In this document: positions 17,901 to 26,493 of the stretch, one piece after another
Layout: each line of letters starts with the position of its first letter
How positions within the stretch are numbered: position 1 is the stretch's first letter
Assembly: GCA_018433925.1 (NCBI GenBank)
Contig: JAHDQI010000163.1
Coordinates: forward strand, 1-50,454
Direction: 5' to 3'
Length of the DNA stretch: 50,454 bases
Origin: Phycisphaerae bacterium
Lineage (GTDB): Bacteria > Planctomycetota > Phycisphaerae > Sedimentisphaerales > Anaerohalosphaeraceae
Made by a program: the position numbers and the translations under genes
The notes under the pieces: generated by a model
The model's input: only the letters and a program-made list of their open reading frames with translations
Database searches by the model: none
Told to the model about the DNA's origin: nothing

Positions 17901-18706
17901 ATCGTAATGACGGGAGCCTCCTTTCGCAGCGTAAATATTTCTTTGGGACGGCCTCCCAGATTGGCCGGAATATACGGCCTGCGAACATATCCTTTGGCAT
18001 GGAAATATAGCTCCCTGATCCAGGCATCCTCCCGATCGCCGGTCCCGGCCGTCCTCTCCAGACTGTCCGGATTTTGAAAGTACAGTCCCAGCACCTCGGG
18101 AACCCGCATCAGTTTATGGGTCTGCGAAATCCGTAGCGTAAATTCATAATCCCCCGCCGACTTCATCCGCTCATCAAAGTAGCCGTATTCATCATGTAGC
18201 GAGCGCCGCCACATCGGTTGCGGCCCGCAAAAATAATGCTGCAGCAGTTCCTGACGAGAATACGGCGGATGCCAGTCCGCAACGCGGCAGGGAGTTCGAC
18301 ACTCCCAGGTCTGATTCGGTACTTCCGTAATATAAAAATGAGAATACACATAAGCCACATCGGGATTCTGCTCCAGGACGGCCGCCAGTTTCTCGAGCAT
18401 TTCCGGGGCATGGCGATCATCGGTATTGGCATTGGTGATGTATTTCCCGCGTGCAGCCGGCAGGCCGCGGTTCCAGGCCCCGTAAATCGTTTCCCGCTCC
18501 TCTGTCCGGATATACTGGATCGCCGGATAATGCCCCTGAAATTCCCGAACAATGGCCTCTTCATTCTGCTGCGAGCCGCTATTAACAACAATAATGTCCA
18601 ACAGCCCTTGACGAAACAGGGTCTGCTCCGTCAGATCCTGAAGGCAGCCCCGAATGAATCGTTCGGAGTTATACGTTGACACAATTGCCGAAACAAGCGG
18701 ATTCAT
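14918..18706 (-). CDS. Giant glycosyltransferase: GT2, GT11-like, GT2, GT2, TPR-like tail
   Basis: The 1262-residue protein chains four transferase domains. A GT2 domain at about 3-240 carries the catalytic-type acidic motif NTDD at 94-97. Residues 268-515 resemble GT11/fucosyltransferase-like enzymes: GGLGDRIFQYAF, as in GGLGNQLFQYAF, at 276 onward, and VGIHLGRRE near 394-402 in place of the HxRRxD donor motif. Further GT2 domains lie at 547-750 (DSDD 633-636) and 886-1090 (DSDD 971-974). A helical tail at 1190-1240 looks like one TPR. No membrane segments are evident, so it is cytoplasmic and could build an oligosaccharide stepwise on a protein acceptor. Its start overlaps the stop of the 1894-residue gene (ATGA). 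It is immediately upstream of fliD. Donor sugars cannot be read from sequence. Confidence 0.85.
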   Translation of the reverse strand: MNPLVSAIVSTYNSERFIRGCLQDLTEQTLFRQGLLDIIVVNSGSQQNEEAIVREFQGHYPAIQYIRTEERETIYGAWNRGLPAARGKYITNANTDDRHAPEMLEKLAAVLEQNPDVAYVYSHFYITEVPNQTWECRTPCRVADWHPPYSRQELLQHYFCGPQPMWRRSLHDEYGYFDERMKSAGDYEFTLRISQTHKLMRVPEVLGLYFQNPDSLERTAGTGDREDAWIRELYFHAKGYVRRPYIPANLGGRPKEIFTLRKEAPVITMDSLGQHGGLGDRIFQYAFLKIYAHRHGLEVHTPLWIGRALFGHRDPLIQKELPTVYEHSCNLAESTLPCGRRLENVNFQGRFQYHTSYYTPDKRYFRYLFWPVLSVRRILEPAVAQIRRRGKTLVGIHLGRRECQSASGTIAPIKWYQQWLRQIWDTLDEPILYVACEGSQEWLENFAEYNPVTAGDLGVDPAAGSFYPDFYILTQCDRLAISNRSFSFAACMLNERATEFVRPGPAEMRLIPFDPWNSFPVYDETRLSQTAAGQNVEESPGSLSRPQFSLIIRNYNKGSYIRESIESVLAQTTDDWELILVDDASTDDSRNVIEPYLRDPRIRLIQHENNLGASHAAQTGVLAVRAEVFGELDSDDALVPNAIERMICAHREHPECGFIYSQHTLCDEQLRPVKPGFCKPIPDGQTTLEAGGTIGAFRTYKLRDFLKTSMYDTDLTCSMDKDMYYKMEEVAGICFVPDSLYLVRQDPKSLGRGDCQPLETWMCGGRSRIRAHLRRSRLEGRRKNLDPNQIFGRRLRQALKEDFRIQLLVFTVRQNKDLLLRELPIPPEYADTSESRVVLWIAMYSSIRKLLGILKGRGILQAMCAEKGEKTGKADLSRHPSAASVPFVSVYMAAYNSQDTIRQAMASVLAQTFGDFELLVIDDGSTDGTEAIVRSFSDSRIRFLRQRHQGFAAAMNHAIQEARGEFILGVDSDDFIERDYLRTLTDYAERYSGYDYYYPSVLKIVDPFDPSFQDRWVYENFENNQRLVPFLFACGYSPIPNAGSLKRRSMFERTGLYRLVETASDFDFLTRNALSIRFKRADGVAGYHYRVLPASNSKRMQPRHRVTCQCLESMIHQYPDSLLCPGLSVVRNPYERKKKFFDHIISIYEELFLKYRDLDGGIYKSYAEKYRQKSNEISKEYLKQENMLGGFLRSQLSMAQIHIQQGRPEEAAVIYRQIMSNNNRTIPADLLDCLKRILIRLDGHERRHSERQENLLFGTHNP

Positions 18707-21700
18707 TCCGTCAGGACCTCCTCACATATAGAAGCCGAACCGCCGGAGGCCGCGGGGTTGTCGGCCGGCCAGTCCGGCTCCCTGCATTGATCAAGCAGTT
18801 CCAATACCTCCGGCCGCTCCGGATACATAGACCGGCATATCGAAATCTGCTCCATGGCATTGTCCCGGGCCATTTCGATCAGAAAAGCGGAAGAGCCGGC
18901 CTTTTTATATTGCTGACCCATCGCGATCAAAGCCCGGGCCGATAGATAGTGAAACAAATAGTCTTTATGGCCCGCGGGAACCTGCTCCCAGCGCACATCG
19001 GGAAAAAGCTGTTCAGCCCCGAAAGTTTCCATAAACCTTTTGACTACGGCAAAATGATGACGGGCCTTCTCCTCGGTCACATTTCTGGACGCAGCGGCTT
19101 TTCGGACACGGCGGAAATAGAGCGTTTCTGAAACATGCCGCGCCACCAGTCCGTACTGAAGAAATCGGCGCAGCATGTCATAATCCTCTCCCACTTTCAG
19201 GGATTCATCATAATAGCCGATTCGGTCAAAAACACGCCTGCGGATCAGAGTCCGAAACGGAATAATCGGAAACCCCGCCTGAAACAAATCCCGGATCAAA
19301 TGGTTTGGATTTTGATAGTCTCCTCGCTGATGGACACGGATCGGGGTCCCGTCCTCATTGGCCAGCAGCGTATCGCAGTAAATCATATCCGCTTCCGGAT
19401 GCTCATCATAAGCAGCCAGAAGCTTGGCGGCATGATCCAGCGAGATCATATCATCATGATCCAGGTTGATGACAAATTGGCCTCGCGAATTCCGGATCGC
19501 CAGATTCCGGGCCGCCGACGGACCGGCATGCGGCTGCACAAAATACCGGATACGGCTGTCCTCAAAACGTTTGACAATCGCCTCAGTATCATCGGAAGAT
19601 CCGTCATTGACGATCAGGAGTTCAAGATTCTGATAATTCTGAATCAGTACGCTCTCAATCGCCTCGCTAATATAATCGGCCGCGTTATAGGCCGGCATAA
19701 TAACCGAAATCAGCGGATTGTCCCGGTGGGTGTATCGGGGAACCACAGAAATATACGGATTGCCGTACCGCTTCCCGACAATATAACGTTCATAGAGGGA
19801 ATGAATTTCCCGGCTGTGCTCCAATCCTTCTACATTTTGATAATATAGCCCCAAAAATTGCGGGATGTGCCGGAGAGGATATCTCTGTGAAATGCGCAGC
19901 CAGAAATCCCAGTCAGCCGCCACCGTTAACGATTCATCAAAATAGCCCATCTCTTCATGGAGCGATTTTCTCCACATCGGCTGAGAACCTACGCAGCAGC
20001 CGAACAGGAGCCGCTCAGGCGTATAATCCGGCCTCGGAATCAGTTTCCCATGATGAGAGGAAAACAGAACATTGGGAATGTCTGTTATTACCTGGTCTCC
20101 ATACACCAGCCCCACATGAGGATTTCGGTCCAGTTCCTCAGCCATGATCTCGAGCGCATCCGGACGATGCCGGTCATCCGTATTCGCATTGGTCAGGTAT
20201 TTCCCTCTGGCGGCCCGTACCGCCCGGTTCCAGGCCGCATAAAGACCTTCCCGCTGATTGGTTTTGAGATAGCGGATATGAGGATATCGCCGCTGAAACT
20301 TCTTGATAATCGCCTCCTCATTCTGCTGCGAACCGCTGTTAATGACTACAATTTCAAGTTCTCCCTTTTGGTAAAGAGTCTGATCCACCAGATCCTGCAG
20401 ACAACCGCGAATAAATGTTTCTGAATTATAAGTGGACACAATCGCACTGACCCGAATCACTGAGACAGGAAGCGAAATCGGACTCCCGGCAGAATCCTGC
20501 AGGTCAATCACTGTCTCGACGTATTGCCGGACCTTTAGCGAGGAAATCGGTTCCGGTGCTTCTCTTAGTTGGTGGCCGGCTCGGCGCTCTTCTTTTATAT
20601 AGTGTTGCAGTTCAAGGTCAAGAATCTGCTCCGCCTCCTGATTGTATTCTTTTAGCATGGTATTGGTTTTTTGACCCGGTTGAAAACGAAATCCCGCAAA
20701 GTATTCTTCAACTGAATGAAGATCGGCATATCGAAAAAAGCGGGTCCATAATTCCAGATCGCCGGCCAGTTCAATATCCTTACGAAGAAAACCGCCCGCC
20801 TGCTCCCACAAATCTCTTCGCCAGAAAGATCCTTCCTGCTGAATATATTTATACTCTTTGTTCAGATATTTCGCGCGGTTCCACCGAATCAGACTTCGAC
20901 GCAAACTCCGAGCGCTCCCATCTTCGTTTAAAAGAAGAACCTTGCTCGTTATCCACCGAATATCCGGACGATTCAGAAAGATTCCGGCAGCTCGCAGAAA
21001 GGCCTCCGGCAAAAACACATCATCTGAATTCAGCCAGGTCAGAATATGACCCGTGGAACGCCTGAAGCCCTCTTCAATCGCCGCATACTGCCCTCCGTCT
21101 TTCTGGCTTTGCCAATAAGCAAGGCGGTGTTCATATTTCTTAATAATCTCCACAGAACCATCACTGCTGCCCCCATCCATGATAATATACTCCAGATTCG
21201 GATATCCCTGGCTGAGCACCGACTGGATACAGGCCTCCAAATACCGGGCTTGATTAAAGGAGGGGGTCACAACCGTAATCCTCGGCAGGTCCGGCGGTCT
21301 CTTGCGGGAAGACCCCCAGGTCGGACTGGTTTCAATAACGGCAGAAAGCGGCGATGTGATATCCGTCAAGTGAGTGCCGCCGGCGCTGTCCGCATCCAAA
21401 AAAGCAGTCTCTGTCGCCGGAAAAGGGCCGTTCGGATCCGGCAGAGAGAGGAAACTTGTGTCACATTTTCTCGGTGAACATATCGAGTCAAGAATTTTGA
21501 TATGGCCGCAAATGATGCCGAATACAAATTCCGTATAGGCGATACTCCGATACACCACCGCGTCCGGTGCTTTTTTCTCAAGGATCCGCAGGTGATAGCA
21601 CTTCCAGGCATTGCCGAATAGGCTGCCCAGATTACTGAACTGATTATAACCCACCCGCTCCTGGCATAATTCCAGCAGCCGATGAAAAAAATAACGGCCC

Positions 21701-24387
21701 ATATGCAGCCACTGGTTTCTGTCCCAATTCAGCGGATGATTGATATGAAAAGCAACCGGATCCTGAAAACGAACCAGCGGAATCTGATTCAGAATACAGA
21801 CCATTGGGACATAATAATCCCACCAGGTAGCCCCCAGGCAAAACTTCGAAGCCGGAATCCTCTCGATGATCCTCGGATGAAAAAAGAGAGCATCAAAACC
21901 GCCCACATACATCTCTCCCGTATCCCTGCCCAAATGCTCGACATTCATCCGATTGACACAGACCACGGCCTCCTGCGTCTGCTGCGCAATCGCATTCAGG
22001 TGCCCTTTCTCCAGGGACAGATGAATATCCGAATTGATAATGCCGACAATTTCGAATTGCGTTTCCTTGAGGGCGGCAAGCAAATCGTCAATATAAATCA
22101 GGGGTTTTCCCAGATGCGCTTTTCCGTTTCGTGCGGCCGGGACAAAACAGACACAGGGAAAATGCGCTCGCAGCACTTCTATCTCATCGGGATTATTCAC
22201 ACTGATCACCCGAAATCCCGCCCGGAGCCAGGACTGAACCGCCTTTTGCTGATTGTCGATGTTCCCCGGAGCCAAACTGGTAGCCACAGCAATGGTCTTG
22301 TTCTCGGCTGTTCGTTCCGTTTTCAAGTCCGCACACGGACAGGAAACCGCCGGAGAAGGGGCGGCGGACAATTCCGGCTTTTGATTCAATAAGCGGGAAA
22401 GCTTTTCAAGAAGCGGCTTGCTCGTCTGATCTAAATCCAGAATATCCCGAAAAAACGGCTGTGTGTTTCGGCTCCACCGGCTCAGATTTTCGGCCACATC
22501 ATCCATCTGTATGGGAAAACCGCCGGGATGAACCTTTCCCAATTCATAGCGTCTTACATAATCACTCATCTGACCGTTTTCATTGATCAATACCGGCAAG
22601 CCATGCTGAAGATAAGTGGCAATTTTTCCGGAAGCAAGCCCAAGATAGCGGACATTATTGCCCGCCCATTTGCTGCCCGGGACCGGCTTGTAAAGGGCAG
22701 CTCCAATGTCGGCACAATGGAGAAGCGTATACATCTGATCCGGTGTCTCAACCGGTTCCGTACTGAAATAGACCATTTCGTGATTCGCGTATTTTTTATA
22801 ATATTCACGCGTTCGTTTATCCAGACCATATCGATTATGCAGAACCAGAGCCCAGATACGAGGCCACGTAAACGCACTCTGAACCAGTTCATCAATCATA
22901 CAATAGGTTTCAACGTTGCCGCTGAAAAGGACAATATTCCGACTTCGATCAATCCCCAGCCGGTCATGCAGCAAAGTACTTTTGCGACGCGGCAAACAGC
23001 CGCGGCCGGCCACGGGGATCAAAATCATTTTCTCACGTGGAATATGATTTTCACGACTCAACTGTTCTGCACGAACCGGATCTTGACATATTGCAAAGGA
23101 AATGTTTTTGCACGCCAGGATCTCCGGCTTCTTGTACTCTGCAGATGTTTCGGAGGCAAAAAAGATCTCATAGGAAATCAAAGCATAAGGAATTCGCCTC
23201 GCATGGGCAATCACAGAGGCCTCGACAATGGTACGGTCAACTCCGAATATAAAATCATAATCATCCAGAACGGCCGTCGCCGCCTGAATCTCCGCCATGC
23301 TGCGCATCGGTTGACCGGCCAGCAATACCCATTCCCCCCCTATTTCCTGGGGCACCCGACTGTCAACAAGCAGCATTCTTGCCGCCGGATGCGGGCTTTT
23401 CTGGATAATCCCTTCCCTGCGAGGACTCGCGATATCTACCTCGTATCCCTGCTCACATAGAATTTCCGCGAGCCCGGACAAATTCGGATTATTATTGATA
23501 TTGCCTTCGGAATGAACAATCAATATTTTCTTTTTGCGATTCCATGACTGTACCGGATAGAGACGGCTGCCCGCATTCAGTTGCGCAGCGCGCGCTGTGG
23601 TCCATTTGTCAACCAATCGTTGAATTTCTTCAGAAGAATAAAAATGTCGAACCAGTTTAGACGAATAGACTCTTTCCGCCTGCATCGGTTCTATACAAAG
23701 GGTGTCGTGAACATATTTATATAATGCCTTATCAGGTTTCTGTGAAGTAACATTGTGATTGGCTAACCGGGGAATATCAACACCGAGAAATTCCCGAAAC
23801 GCCTGTCGGTAGCAGCGATTCAAATCCTCCAGTCGAATGCAAAGAATGTCCGCGTGGGCTGTCGAATAAATCTGATATCCTCTGGCCCAATCGAACGGAA
23901 TTGAATAGATATCAAAATCAAGGACCTCCTTCATTTCTCGGTCAAACCATGTACATAGGTACTCTTTCTCCGCATCATAAGTTGCATATTTCTTCTTTAA
24001 AAAGAGTTCGATCTCCCGACACAATGACTCTCTTGAAAGGGATTGTCTGCCTGCATCCGGCAATAATACATTCATGTTCTCAAACAAGTCGGAAATATCC
24101 CGACTCACCGGCTCACGCACAAGGGTAATAAACCGCCAGCGAATAATCTCTTTGGTCTTATCAAAAAGAGCGCGAGCATATTTGCTGCGGGCCATATACA
24201 GATCTTTCTCCTTACGGCCCTGCTCTTGATAATATTTTTCTGCGCTTTCTATCCCTTCCCAGGAAAAGCAATGGGCATGTGTAATCAATTCACCAGGCAA
24301 ATACTTCTCCAGCGTCCGCTGAACAGTCATTGAGCCGACCTTGCCCATCTGATATACTACGATTGGATGAGTGAATCGTTTCTTCAT
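18703..24387 (-). CDS. Giant 1894-residue sulfotransferase-like/GT-B/GT2 multi-domain enzyme
   Basis: Six modules are visible. Residues 8-265 resemble a sulfotransferase/capsule-synthesis P-loop domain: VVYQMGKVGSMT at 10-21 as the 5'-phosphosulfate loop, and REPVSRDISDLFEN at 91-104 as the 3'-phosphate site. Residues 286-670 are a GT-B fold of GT4 type. Residues 697-970 form a globular domain I cannot assign; an INSDIH motif near 784 suggests a GT-A-like fold. Three GT2 domains follow, at about 1035-1275 (NSDD 1120-1123), 1311-1545 (NTDD 1402-1405) and 1558-1770 (DHDD 1643-1646), then a helical tail. A sigma-54 promoter precedes the gene and the next giant transferase overlaps its stop by four bases. 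It probably assembles and possibly sulfates a flagellar glycan; substrate and linkage are unknown. Confidence 0.82.
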   Translation of the reverse strand: MKKRFTHPIVVYQMGKVGSMTVQRTLEKYLPGELITHAHCFSWEGIESAEKYYQEQGRKEKDLYMARSKYARALFDKTKEIIRWRFITLVREPVSRDISDLFENMNVLLPDAGRQSLSRESLCREIELFLKKKYATYDAEKEYLCTWFDREMKEVLDFDIYSIPFDWARGYQIYSTAHADILCIRLEDLNRCYRQAFREFLGVDIPRLANHNVTSQKPDKALYKYVHDTLCIEPMQAERVYSSKLVRHFYSSEEIQRLVDKWTTARAAQLNAGSRLYPVQSWNRKKKILIVHSEGNINNNPNLSGLAEILCEQGYEVDIASPRREGIIQKSPHPAARMLLVDSRVPQEIGGEWVLLAGQPMRSMAEIQAATAVLDDYDFIFGVDRTIVEASVIAHARRIPYALISYEIFFASETSAEYKKPEILACKNISFAICQDPVRAEQLSRENHIPREKMILIPVAGRGCLPRRKSTLLHDRLGIDRSRNIVLFSGNVETYCMIDELVQSAFTWPRIWALVLHNRYGLDKRTREYYKKYANHEMVYFSTEPVETPDQMYTLLHCADIGAALYKPVPGSKWAGNNVRYLGLASGKIATYLQHGLPVLINENGQMSDYVRRYELGKVHPGGFPIQMDDVAENLSRWSRNTQPFFRDILDLDQTSKPLLEKLSRLLNQKPELSAAPSPAVSCPCADLKTERTAENKTIAVATSLAPGNIDNQQKAVQSWLRAGFRVISVNNPDEIEVLRAHFPCVCFVPAARNGKAHLGKPLIYIDDLLAALKETQFEIVGIINSDIHLSLEKGHLNAIAQQTQEAVVCVNRMNVEHLGRDTGEMYVGGFDALFFHPRIIERIPASKFCLGATWWDYYVPMVCILNQIPLVRFQDPVAFHINHPLNWDRNQWLHMGRYFFHRLLELCQERVGYNQFSNLGSLFGNAWKCYHLRILEKKAPDAVVYRSIAYTEFVFGIICGHIKILDSICSPRKCDTSFLSLPDPNGPFPATETAFLDADSAGGTHLTDITSPLSAVIETSPTWGSSRKRPPDLPRITVVTPSFNQARYLEACIQSVLSQGYPNLEYIIMDGGSSDGSVEIIKKYEHRLAYWQSQKDGGQYAAIEEGFRRSTGHILTWLNSDDVFLPEAFLRAAGIFLNRPDIRWITSKVLLLNEDGSARSLRRSLIRWNRAKYLNKEYKYIQQEGSFWRRDLWEQAGGFLRKDIELAGDLELWTRFFRYADLHSVEEYFAGFRFQPGQKTNTMLKEYNQEAEQILDLELQHYIKEERRAGHQLREAPEPISSLKVRQYVETVIDLQDSAGSPISLPVSVIRVSAIVSTYNSETFIRGCLQDLVDQTLYQKGELEIVVINSGSQQNEEAIIKKFQRRYPHIRYLKTNQREGLYAAWNRAVRAARGKYLTNANTDDRHRPDALEIMAEELDRNPHVGLVYGDQVITDIPNVLFSSHHGKLIPRPDYTPERLLFGCCVGSQPMWRKSLHEEMGYFDESLTVAADWDFWLRISQRYPLRHIPQFLGLYYQNVEGLEHSREIHSLYERYIVGKRYGNPYISVVPRYTHRDNPLISVIMPAYNAADYISEAIESVLIQNYQNLELLIVNDGSSDDTEAIVKRFEDSRIRYFVQPHAGPSAARNLAIRNSRGQFVINLDHDDMISLDHAAKLLAAYDEHPEADMIYCDTLLANEDGTPIRVHQRGDYQNPNHLIRDLFQAGFPIIPFRTLIRRRVFDRIGYYDESLKVGEDYDMLRRFLQYGLVARHVSETLYFRRVRKAAASRNVTEEKARHHFAVVKRFMETFGAEQLFPDVRWEQVPAGHKDYLFHYLSARALIAMGQQYKKAGSSAFLIEMARDNAMEQISICRSMYPERPEVLELLDQCREPDWPADNPAASGGSASICEEVLTE

Positions 24388-24442
24388 TAATTCCCTATTC
24401 AGACCATGTAAATCCGGATATAAAGCGACTATGAAAACGTGT

Positions 24443-24457
24443 GCAAATCATGTGCCG
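24443..24457 (-). promoter_or_regulatory. Putative sigma-54 promoter for the two giant glycosyltransferases
   Basis: Read on the - strand, CGGCACATGATTTGCA has GG and GC exactly ten bases apart, with GGCAC and TTTGCA intact. Predicted transcription would start near 24431, about 44 bp before the ATG of the 1894-residue gene. It lies in the 142 bp gap after the methyltransferase gene. The TTTGCACA core is identical to that in front of fliO and the TPR-GT4 gene. The rest of the gap is AT-rich and holds no other recognisable element. Confidence 0.75.
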
Positions 24458-24529
24458 AAACACCTATAACCCTTTTTTGTTAAAGCAGTTAATTAGATTT
24501 TTTCAAAAAAATACACCCTCTCCCAAAAA

Positions 24530-25300
24530 TCACAGGGCCACTGCTGCACAACATACCCCCCATGTATCAGGCCCGGGTGATCTCCCGCTCATCCATTCCT
24601 CAGCAAAAAGAAATTTTAGCCCTGAATCCTTAAGAAAGTACCTGATTTCCGGTAAAAAGAGATATCGAAGCCTATGTTCTTCGTGGACTTTTTGGGCCTG
24701 CTTTGTCGTCTTGCAGTGAATTGCCAGGTCATAAATGACATCAACTGTATTATCATTATACAGAATCTCAGGTTGGGCTGTACGCTGAATTCTAAATTCG
24801 TCGTTTTCAAGTGTTTTTGTCCGAATTTCCGGCTTTTGTGTCAATACGGCCGGACCATACCAAAAATCAAAAAGAAAAAGTCCGCCCGGTTTTAAATGAC
24901 GATGCACATTGTCAAATGCCATCTTGATGTCTTCATTATTTGGCAGGTAACTAATCACGTGGAACAAAGAAATCACCGCATCAAATTGCCTGTCCAAACG
25001 AAAATTCCGAATATCAGCCACTTGAAATGATATGCGACTCCGGATGTCCGGTCCAAGTTTTTGCCTTCGGTCCTCAGCCAGATCAATCATTGATTGACTG
25101 AAGTCCAATCCGGCAACCTCAAATCCTGCTTCTGCAAAAAAAACATCATGCCGGCCCGTACCGCATCCCAGTTCAAGAATCGATTTTGCATCCGGAGAGT
25201 GCCTGCGGATAATGCCGACAATGTACCCCGCTTCTGCCGGATAATCCTTATCCTGATACAAAAGATCGTAATACCGTGCGTAATCTAAAAATACAGTCAT
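24530..25300 (-). CDS. Class I SAM-dependent methyltransferase
   Basis: The 256-residue protein shows the Rossmann methyltransferase order. Motif I SILELGCGTGRHDVFF lies near residues 40-55, the acidic residue of motif II is in GLDFS near 64, motif III-like DAVISLFHVISYL near 107, and LKPGGLFLFDFW near 136. The C-terminal part holds an extra beta-rich segment seen in small-molecule and sugar methyltransferases. The start is two bases after the aminotransferase stop, so both are probably translated together. In this setting methylation of an amino sugar or of the finished glycan is plausible, but the acceptor is not determined. Confidence 0.85.
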   Translation of the reverse strand: MTVFLDYARYYDLLYQDKDYPAEAGYIVGIIRRHSPDAKSILELGCGTGRHDVFFAEAGFEVAGLDFSQSMIDLAEDRRQKLGPDIRSRISFQVADIRNFRLDRQFDAVISLFHVISYLPNNEDIKMAFDNVHRHLKPGGLFLFDFWYGPAVLTQKPEIRTKTLENDEFRIQRTAQPEILYNDNTVDVIYDLAIHCKTTKQAQKVHEEHRLRYLFLPEIRYFLKDSGLKFLFAEEWMSGRSPGPDTWGVCCAAVAL

Positions 25301-25302
25301 AG

Positions 25303-26433
25303 TTAACCCAGGATCTCCCGCAACTTTTTTACAACAGATTCCATCTGTTCTTCTGTTAGGCCCAGCCCGGAGGGAATATATAATCCCTGCCGGGCAAGGC
25401 GTTCGGCAACCGGATAGGATTCATTTTGAAAAAAGCCCAACTTTTCAAAGACCGGTTGCCTGTGCATAGGCCAGAAAAAAGGCCGTGTTCCAATTTTCAG
25501 CTCCCCCAAACGCCCCATCATCTCCGCAGCATCCATACCTGTGGATTCATCAAGAACGATCCCGTACACCCAAAAGCCGTTATCCGCATACCCCGTCTGC
25601 GGCAGCGGAAGCTCAATCCCTTGAATATCTTTCAAGAGTTGAGTATAAAGCCGGCCCATCTTTTGCTTGCGTTCTAAAAATCGGTCCCACTGCTCCAACT
25701 GAGCGCAGCCGAGAGCCGCCTGAAGATTGGTCATACGATAATTATAGCCGAGTTCCTCATGAACAAACCGCCGCTCGATCTGAAAACAAAGATTGCGTAA
25801 GGACTTACATCGCTCGGCCAGCATTTCATCGTCCGTCAGAATCATTCCCCCTTCGCCGGTTGTAATCAGTTTATTCGGATAAAAACTGAAGATACTCAGG
25901 TTGCCAAAAGTTCCGCAGTTTCGCCCTTTGTATTTCAGGCCATGCGCTTCAGCGGCATCTTCAATGACTTTTAGTTGATGTCGAGATGCAACATCCAGAA
26001 GCGGGTCCATATCTACCGGCAGACCATAAATGTGAACCGGCATGATCGCTTTTGTGTTTGACGTAATTTTGGCTTCGATTTGTGAAACATCCATATTCCA
26101 TGTTTTCGGATCAGCATCTACAACAACCGGCGTTGCCCCGACCCGGACGATAGCGGCCGCACAGGAAATAATTGTGAACGTGGGTAAGATCACTTCGTCG
26201 CCCGGCCCAATCCCCAGTGCACGAACGGCCAACTCGAGTGCGGCCGTACCGTTGCAGACGGCAATGCCGAACCGACACCCGATTTTTGAGGAAAATGAAT
26301 CCTCAAACTCCCGAACATACGGCCCCTCAGAGGAAATCCACCCCGTGCGGATACATTTTAGCAGATATTCTTCTTCCCGGCCGTCCAGCAAAGGAAGATT
26401 AACAGATACAAATTGAACCTTTTTATTATCCAT
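25303..26433 (-). CDS. DegT/DnrJ/EryC1-family PLP aminotransferase
   Basis: This 376-residue sugar aminotransferase family member transfers an amino group to a nucleotide-linked keto-sugar. The catalytic lysine is Lys188 in SFYPNKLITTGEGG. Asp159 (VIEDAAEAHG) would bind the pyridine nitrogen, and GNGTAALELA-type residues near 60-68 bind phosphate. The sequence resembles perosamine/PseC-type enzymes in length and motif spacing. No strong Shine-Dalgarno precedes the ATG. It is followed within two bases by the methyltransferase. It is the second DegT enzyme of the island and, unlike the other, has no CBS domains. Confidence 0.9.
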   Translation of the reverse strand: MDNKKVQFVSVNLPLLDGREEEYLLKCIRTGWISSEGPYVREFEDSFSSKIGCRFGIAVCNGTAALELAVRALGIGPGDEVILPTFTIISCAAAIVRVGATPVVVDADPKTWNMDVSQIEAKITSNTKAIMPVHIYGLPVDMDPLLDVASRHQLKVIEDAAEAHGLKYKGRNCGTFGNLSIFSFYPNKLITTGEGGMILTDDEMLAERCKSLRNLCFQIERRFVHEELGYNYRMTNLQAALGCAQLEQWDRFLERKQKMGRLYTQLLKDIQGIELPLPQTGYADNGFWVYGIVLDESTGMDAAEMMGRLGELKIGTRPFFWPMHRQPVFEKLGFFQNESYPVAERLARQGLYIPSGLGLTEEQMESVVKKLREILG

Positions 26434-26493
26434 TCTATTCAGAATCGTCAGGCACCCTGTTCTTAATTCTAAGTCCTCGGAAAAATAGGTTGT

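Noticed and set aside
22528-23460. A 310-codon + strand frame opposite the giant glycosyltransferase
   Set aside because: It is an antisense shadow; the GT-B domain on the - strand accounts for the sequence.
24490-24510. AT-only hairpin (TTTTTTCAAAAAA) as terminator after the methyltransferase gene
   Set aside because: There is no GC-rich stem; it is best explained as AT-rich intergenic sequence.
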